Below, in pieces: positions 58,604 to 64,000 of a DNA stretch of 64,000 nucleotides (positions are counted from its first letter, which is position 1; the number at the start of each line of letters is the position of its first letter). The stretch covers positions 109,875,283-109,939,282 of the forward strand of contig NC_081406.1 in assembly GCF_030272615.1 (NCBI RefSeq), given 5' to 3'. The position numbers and the translations under genes were made by a program. This stretch comes from Cryptomeria japonica (taxonomy: Eukaryota; Streptophyta; Pinopsida; Cupressales; Cupressaceae). The notes under the pieces are model-generated. The model did no database searches and was not told where the DNA came from. It saw only the letters and a program-made list of their open reading frames with translations.

Positions 58604-59569
58604 TCAAAATGGGTCTTTTGTTATTTGTCGGTGATGCCTTCTACAAAATTTTGCAATATGTCCAATCTTGTTACAAGCATAACAAGTCACATTGTTTTTC
58701 TGAATAACTTTTCCATATCCTATGCTGGTATGTATTCTCCATTGATTAGATAAGTGTCCAAATCTTTCACAAACATAACATCTTACATTAATTCTACAGT
58801 TTTCTAAATTATGTCCAAGTTTGTTGCATTTAGAACATTGACCGGTGGGTGCATTGGTGTGCTGATAGTTTCTAGATCTACGCTGATTTGCTCTATGACC
58901 ATACTTGTTATAGTTAAAGCATTTTCCATTAAATTTATAAGCATTAGGTTGTCTTACCGGTTTTCTGTGATCATGTTTGTTTGCAGTGCCAGAGCTTTCA
59001 CCAACTTCAAAGCCAAGTCCATTAGTGTCTCCATTAGGTTTCTGATTTTTCAGCATGTCATCAAGTTCTTCTGAACTTTTCTTGAATTTCTCCTTGTGTT
59101 GGTTTGCAGTAGCCAACTCATTTTCTAAGAAATCCTTTTGTCTCATGAGTTCAGTTTTATCATGTTCTAAGTGAATCATATCTGTTTTTAACATATCATT
59201 CTCATAATTGAGTCTTATGTTTTCCTTTGCAGCATCATTGATTCTTCTGGCCAAATCATCTTCATTCTTCTTTCTGTTTTCAGTATCTTTACAAAATCTC
59301 TTGGTCATGTCTTGCATCTCATTTCTCAAAGACATATTCTCTTGTTTCAATTTGCTTACCAGATCATTAAGATTCTCTTTTTCATCATCATCACTTTGTA
59401 TCTTCCCATGAAGCTCTCTTCTTTTGTTCCTAGCAATAGTGAGATTCTCCTGAAGTCCTTGAATGATTTCCTGTGAAGCCTTCAAATCATCTTCAAGTTT
59501 CATATTTTTCAACTTTTCTGCATCATAATATGTAAGAGATGTTTCTAGTTGCTTTCTCAGATTATCCAT
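58604..59569 (-). pseudogene. Element A gag-like protein: coiled coil plus four zinc knuckles
   Basis: It starts at ATG 59569 (MDNLRKQLETSLTYYDAEK), only 58 bases from the primer site, and runs 321 codons without a stop. Residues 1 to about 190 are heptad-like coiled coil. The C-terminal third has four CCHC-type units: CFNYNKYGHRANQR (two ligands lost), CSKCNKLGHNLENC (intact), CYVCERFGHLSNQW (last ligand lost) and CYACNKIGHIAKFC (intact). Copia gag here has one knuckle. The usual gag N-terminal domain is absent. Zinc knuckles suggest RNA binding and packaging; this is inference. I list it as a pseudogene because ligands are lost, though the frame itself is open. Confidence 0.75.
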
Positions 59570-59626
59570 CTGTACCGGTGTCTGAATCTTCCTCAAGGTG
59601 TTAGGCTTTTGAAAATAAAGGACCAA

Positions 59627-59638
59627 GCTCTGATACCA
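59627..59638 (-). other. Element A primer-binding site (tRNA-iMet)
   Basis: The minus strand reads TGGTATCAGAGC, an exact complement of the plant initiator-tRNA-Met 3' end, 2 bases from the LTR edge. Confidence 0.92.
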
Positions 59639-59640
59639 AT

Positions 59641-60391
59641 TTTTAGGATTCCCAAAGATACTGAGAGGGGGAATGAATCAATATCTTGCCGGTTAATGGA
59701 TTTTCTTCACTTATTAAATGAATTGCATCTCAAAACAATATACCAGTAAACAAGAATAAATGTAGTAAATAAGAACAACAACCACAACATAGAAAGCACA
59801 CCATAACACAATATTTTTAACGTTGAAACCTGGTGTGGGAAAAACCTCGGTGGGATTTGTGACCCACAATATTCACTCACTCGCCAATAAGTGAATATTA
59901 CTAATACAATAGGGGCCTACACATGCAGGAAGACCAATTGCCTAAAGCTCACTACTTAAATACAAAAGAGAAGTCTCACTGACTTACAAAAATGGATTAA
60001 GTAAATTCAATATCATGTACTGCTTCGGATCAACATCTACTATGCCAGGTTCAGTACCGGTTTAAGCTCATGCAACAATCATAAACCTTATTCCACAATC
60101 TGCCTTAATATTCACACATGTTATCTATCTCACATATTCCTCATTTCAAATATTCTCTAAGATCTCATACTTATATATGAGCCTTATTACAATTCACTTT
60201 GTTGTCTTTCAAAAAGATTTTACAAATAAATACAAAATACAAAATATAAAATCTTGTCAACCAGGGTGCCGGTGAACATCTTTTCGCTATCGGTGCCGGT
60301 GCCTACCAGTGCCATAGGATTGTAAGGTTTCTATCAATGACAATACCTTCAATCACCTACAATTTCTCATTGGGAAGTGCATTTTCCAACA
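59641..60391 (-). repeat. Element A 5' LTR
   Basis: 751 bp. The terminal TG on the left has become TT. The right edge is CCAACA. It has the C-rich hairpin AGATACTGA / TCAATATCT (59656-59664, 59678-59686), with one pair turned into a G-U wobble relative to the other LTR family members. Confidence 0.92.
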
Positions 60392-60396
60392 ATAAA

Positions 60397-61031
60397 CACC
60401 TTGAAAACTTCCTTGAACCTTCTCTATGGTCTGCTCATATGATCTTCAATATTCACACATACCATGTTACAATACCATATCCGATATTCTATCTCACAAA
60501 TGAGATCTTACATATATACAAACCTAAGACCAAATGTGTAGGTCATCTTACTAAGAATATTACAATAAAATCAATTACAAATAAGTCTTGTTGCGATGCA
60601 TCATGTCGGCTCAATATATTAACAATAATATTCAATCATTAAATCATCTCCATAACATGTCGTGCTGATCTGGAATAGATAACGCATACCGGTCCATAAC
60701 CTAGACCAATCTATCGATAACAACAAATATGTCAACCTGATTAGATCAATAACCAAAACACCAAAACCAAGTATCCAAACCATGTCTTTGACATTATCAA
60801 GTGATCTCCAGATGATAACAAGTCATCATCAGTGTTGGTGAACCATATAACCTACCAGTGAACAATATACAGATGACTGTGCATAAGTCACTGAACTTGC
60901 CGGTGAACACAATGTGCCAGTTCAATAGTAAACCAATATAACCATAGTGCCAAATCAACAATATAGATCTCCAGAAGGATAAGTGTTGACATCAATGACA
61001 AAACTAATGCAACACATCCATAATACCAACA
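60397..61031 (-). repeat. Copia-3 3' LTR, right piece
   Basis: It continues the LTR interrupted at 53720 and aligns with Copia-1 LTR from about 4530 to 5108. It ends ATACCAACA (61031). Blocks such as AAGACCAA, GTAGGTC and GTGTTGACATCAATGACAAA are shared. Confidence 0.88.
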
Positions 61032-61437
61032 ATCTCCCCCTTTGGCATTGATGACAACACTAGATGGAAAAACATCTAAGTGCCAAAATAGAATGCCAAA
61101 AACCAAAAACCAACTATCTCCAGAATAGATCAATACTAGAAATCAAAATCAAAATACAAAGAGTATATATCCTCCCCAATGAATAATGTCTCATAGATCT
61201 CTCTCCCAAGAATTTTTTTCCATGAATTTTTTTCCATAGATCTCTCTCCCCCTTTGACATCATATGCCAAAGAAAAAAAATACCAGAACACACAACCAAC
61301 TAATACAACTAACTACTCTCCCTGAGAAGTAGCTCTCCTCCATCAAAGCCGGAAAACATATTTCTCTGTTAGTTTCTGCTGGTTTGATGCCAATCCTCAA
61401 CTGTCTAAGTCTCTACCAGTGGGGGTATTACCCCAAG
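61032..61437 (-). other. Copia-3 polypurine tract and 3' untranslated region
   Basis: The minus strand reads CCAAAGGGGGAGAT (61032-61045) before the LTR. Further purine tracts occur at 61243-61258 and about 61316-61330. The last resembles the CTTCTCAGGGGGAGCAC motif of Element A. There is no env-like ORF between RNase H and the LTR. Confidence 0.75.
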
Positions 61438-63185
61438 CTACTCTTTGAGATATTCAAAAGTTTCCTTAGGAAAAAGCTTAGTAAAGATATATGCAATCTT
61501 CTCTTTAGTATTCAAATAAACCAATCTTACTTCTTTTGCTTCAACATTCTCTTTCAGAAAGTTATATTTGATAGAAACATTCTTAGTCCTAGAGTGAAAT
61601 ACCAGATTCTTTGATATATCAATTGCTGTTGAATTATCACAATAAATGATTATAGGTTCTTTGCATTTTACCTTTATGTCCTTCAACATTTGCTTAATCC
61701 ATAATACCTGAGTACAATTAGTTTTTGTTGCAACATATTCTGATTTTGTTGTTGATAATTATGTACAACTCTGCTTCTTGCTTATCCATGAAATCAATTT
61801 GCTACTAAGAAATAATGTATCGCCAGTGGTACTCTTTCTGTCATCTACATCTCCTGCCCAATTTGCATCGGTGTATGCACATAAATCAAAATTTTCATCT
61901 TTAGGATACCATAAACCAAGATTTGGTGTGCCTTGTAGATACCAGAGAATCCTTTTTATTGTTGATTCATGATTTTTTTTAGGATTACTTTGAAATATTG
62001 AAACAGTACATAGTGCATTCATTATATCAGGTCTTGTTTACTTCAAATACAATAAACCTCCAATCATAGATTTGTATCTTGTCAGATTAATAGGAGTTGA
62101 ATCATCCTTCAATGTCAATTTATCAGTTGTAGTCATAGGAGTACTTACCGGTTTAGAGTTTTCCATACCAAATTTCTTTAGTAGTTCCTTCAAGTATTTT
62201 GTTTGACATATGAATATACCTTTATTAGTTTGTGAAATCTGCAATCCTAAAAATAATTTTATCTCCCCAATCATAGATATTTCAAATTCTTCTTGCATCT
62301 TGTTAGCAAAGTCCTTACACAATCCATCTCCTCCTCCAAAAATGATATCATCAACAAAAACTTCAATAACCAAGATGTCATCATTAGTCACTTTGAAATA
62401 TAAGTTGTTGTCTGCATTACCTTTGGTGTAACCAAGCTTCAAAATATATTTTTCCAATCTAGCATACCAAGCTCTAGGAGCTTGCTTCAATCCATACAAA
62501 GCTTTCCTTAATATACAAAACATATCTTTAACATTTGTCAATGAAAATCTAGCAGGTTGTTCAATGTAAACTTCCTCTTCAAGATCACCATTCATAAATG
62601 CACATTTTACATCCATCTAATATACTTTATAGTTCTTATGAGCTGCAAATGCAAGAAATAATGTAACTGCCTCAATTCTAGCTACTGGTGCAAAGGTTTC
62701 ATTATAATCAATTCCCTCTTTCTGTGAATATCCTTTACAAACTAATCTTGCATTGTTCCTGATTACCTTACCATCTTCATTAAGTTTATTTCTGAATACC
62801 CATTTAGTTCCAATTACATTTTTGTCTTTATGCCGGGGAACTAATGTCCATGTATTGTTCTTTTCAATTTATTCTAGTTCATCTTCCATTGCTTTAATCC
62901 AATGTTCATCTTGACATGCTTCAATAACAAATGCTGGTTCAATTTGAGAAATTAAGCATACCTCTTCATCTGCCAGTCTTCCTCTTGTCATAACACCTTG
63001 ATACATGTTCCCAATTATTTGATTTTATGAGTGATTCAGTCTTACATACCTGGGTTTATTCACATTTTGTTGTTCTTCAGTCATTGTGGAATTCTCTAAT
63101 GATGTCGGTGTGACTCGATCCACATTTTGTACCAATGCACTCTATATAGGTTCATTTATGATCATCTCAACTGTCGGTTTAAAAT
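61438..63185 (-). pseudogene. Copia-3 reverse transcriptase and RNase H
   Basis: The RT frame runs from about 62900 ([20 protein letters not shown]) through MDVKCAFMNG, YGLKQAPRAWY and the intact catalytic FVDD (about 62340-62352) to LLYLK. It then continues through AYTDANWAGDVDDRKSTTGD and the IYCDNSTAIDISKN RNase H end at 61438. Stops occur at 62617-62619 (TAG where Copia-1 has Q), near 62036, near 61758 and near 62870. The upstream linker to integrase is in a different frame. It shares the frame layout of Copia-1 and gives the RNase H end that Copia-1 lacks in this window. Confidence 0.9.
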
Positions 63186-64000
63186 CTACAACCTTGAATT
63201 TCCTCTAAAGTGTTCATCTATCTTCACATTATCACTTTCAATGATCTTCTGCAATATTTTATTAGAACATCTATATGCCTTGCTCTTAGATGAATAACCA
63301 AGAAATATTCCTTCATCACTTCTAGGATCAAATTTACCAACATACTCATCTCTCCTAATATAGCATTTGCTTCCAAATATTCTGAAGTATTTAAGAGTAG
63401 GAGTATTACCAAACCATAGTTCATAAGGGGTATTACTGGTTTCACCTTTGATGTGAACTCTGTTGAAAGTGTAAACTGTTGTATTCACTGCTTCCCTCTA
63501 GTACACATGAGGTAGATTTTCTTCCAATATCATTCTTGTAGCTGCTTCTAGAATAGTTATGTTCTTCCTTCCCACAATTCCATTTTGCTGAGGTGTCCAG
63601 GGTGCTAATAGTTGTCTTTTGATTCCATTCACTTCATAGAATGTATTAAATTCCTTAGATGTAAATTCTCCTCCTTGATCAGATCTCAAACATTTGATTT
63701 TCTTACTTGTTTTATTCTCTACCATTGCCTTGAATAGTTTGAATTTTCCAAAAGCTTCTAATCTCTCCCTGGGAAAAGTAACCCAACACATTCTAAAATA
63801 ATCATCAATAATTAGCATAAAGTATCTATCTCCCTGTAGACTTCTTGTTCTTGCCAAACCACACAAGTCAGTATGAATTGAATCAAGAACATTATTGGAT
63901 TTCTCAGAAATACTCTTAAAAGTTGTTCTAACTTTCTTTCCCATTTGACATTCCTTACATATCGGATTATGAGGTTTCACAATCTTAGGTAAATCCCTTA
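63186..64000 (-). pseudogene. Copia-3 integrase (partial)
   Basis: It runs off the right edge within the zinc-binding part (CKECQMGKKV, about 63940-63970). The core motifs are present: DSIHTDLCGLART, CLRSDQGGEFTS and PQQNGIVGRKN, where the catalytic-region VERKN of Copia-1 has become VGRKN, so the acidic catalytic residue (E) appears replaced by G. The C-terminal block FGSKCYIRRDEYVGKFDPRS is kept. One stop separates 63498 from 63488. Loss of the DDE glutamate would abolish activity. Confidence 0.87.

Larger units (their letters stand above)
53721..60391 (-). mobile_element. Element A: non-autonomous LTR retroelement with gag-like ORF and a second ORF, no pol
   Basis: Two closely similar LTRs (53721-54487 and 59641-60391) flank 5.15 kb. 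A perfect 12-base iMet primer site and a polypurine tract are present, so it could be mobilised. The interior reads right to left: a gag-like protein with four CCHC motifs, then a long second ORF. No protease, integrase, RT or RNase H motif is seen in any frame. Flanking 5-mers ATAAT (53716-53720) and ATAAA (60392-60396) are a likely target duplication with one mutation. It resembles the TR-GAG/large-derivative class, but with extra coding content. Confidence 0.85.
53262..64000 (-). mobile_element. Copia-3: Ty1/copia element, same family as Copia-1, split by Element A
   Basis: The 3' LTR is in two pieces (53262-53720 and 60397-61031) because Element A (53721-60391) is inserted within it. Internal sequence runs from the polypurine tract (61032) to beyond 64000: 3' untranslated DNA, RNase H, RT and integrase. 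Gag and the other LTR are off-window. The protein and LTR sequences align closely with Copia-1. The element is itself inserted in LINE-2. Confidence 0.9.

Noticed and set aside
61114-61299. Small ORF between Copia-3 RNase H and LTR as an env-like gene
   Set aside because: Only 61 codons, no signal peptide followed by a transmembrane and coiled-coil layout, and it overlaps the iterated purine tracts.

Overview
This is plant nuclear DNA, most likely from a gymnosperm such as a conifer. That assignment is an inference from old, deeply nested retrotransposons, a plant L1 LINE with an RNase H domain, large AT-rich gene-free stretches, and one host gene with a 1.8-kb intron. There are no bacterial operons, CRISPR arrays or tRNA genes. 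About two thirds of the window is transposable-element sequence, nearly all broken by stops and frameshifts.

Left block (1-11477), nested copia-type elements. Copia-1 (minus strand, 1-5108, running off the left edge) sits inside Element B (plus strand, 5109-7874). Element B is non-autonomous and carries a charged-helix/coiled-coil ORF instead of pol. Element B in turn sits inside the integrase of Copia-2 (minus, 7875-11477). Further right are two TA microsatellites, a gag-plus-LTR remnant (Copia-4, about 12870-15213) and an orphan LTR edge with a polypurine tract at 15466.

Middle (16700-33000), mostly AT-rich and gene-poor. It holds a 30-bp-stem hairpin at 19579-19682, an unidentified decayed ORF (21324-22512), a possible SINE, a degenerate 5S rRNA copy at about 24321-24430, and one credible host gene (26681-29430, minus, two exons) encoding a single-pass membrane protein with a WEVL motif. 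The gene has a cluster of ACGT cores upstream. A 5' remnant of an LTR element follows (30395-32780).

Right block (33036-64000). A long plant LINE (LINE-1, 33036-42346, plus) has ORF1 and ORF2 overlapping by ATGA and a 3-kb 3' region full of tandem repeats. An ancient Ty3/gypsy element follows (43501-50005, minus). Then comes a second nest: LINE-2 (50880-53261) is cut by Copia-3 (53262 to beyond 64000, minus), whose LTR is cut by Element A (53721-60391, minus). Element A has two LTRs, a tRNA-iMet primer site and a polypurine tract, but no protease, integrase or reverse transcriptase. It carries a four-zinc-knuckle gag-like ORF and a 3.4-kb second ORF.

The most interesting signals are shared cis structures. 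Seven LTR ends from six elements carry a C-rich hairpin near the LTR end, with stems that differ in sequence but still pair. An inverted repeat brackets the polypurine-tract/LTR junction in autonomous and non-autonomous elements alike. Together these suggest that Elements A and B use the copia machinery in trans through shared RNA signals.
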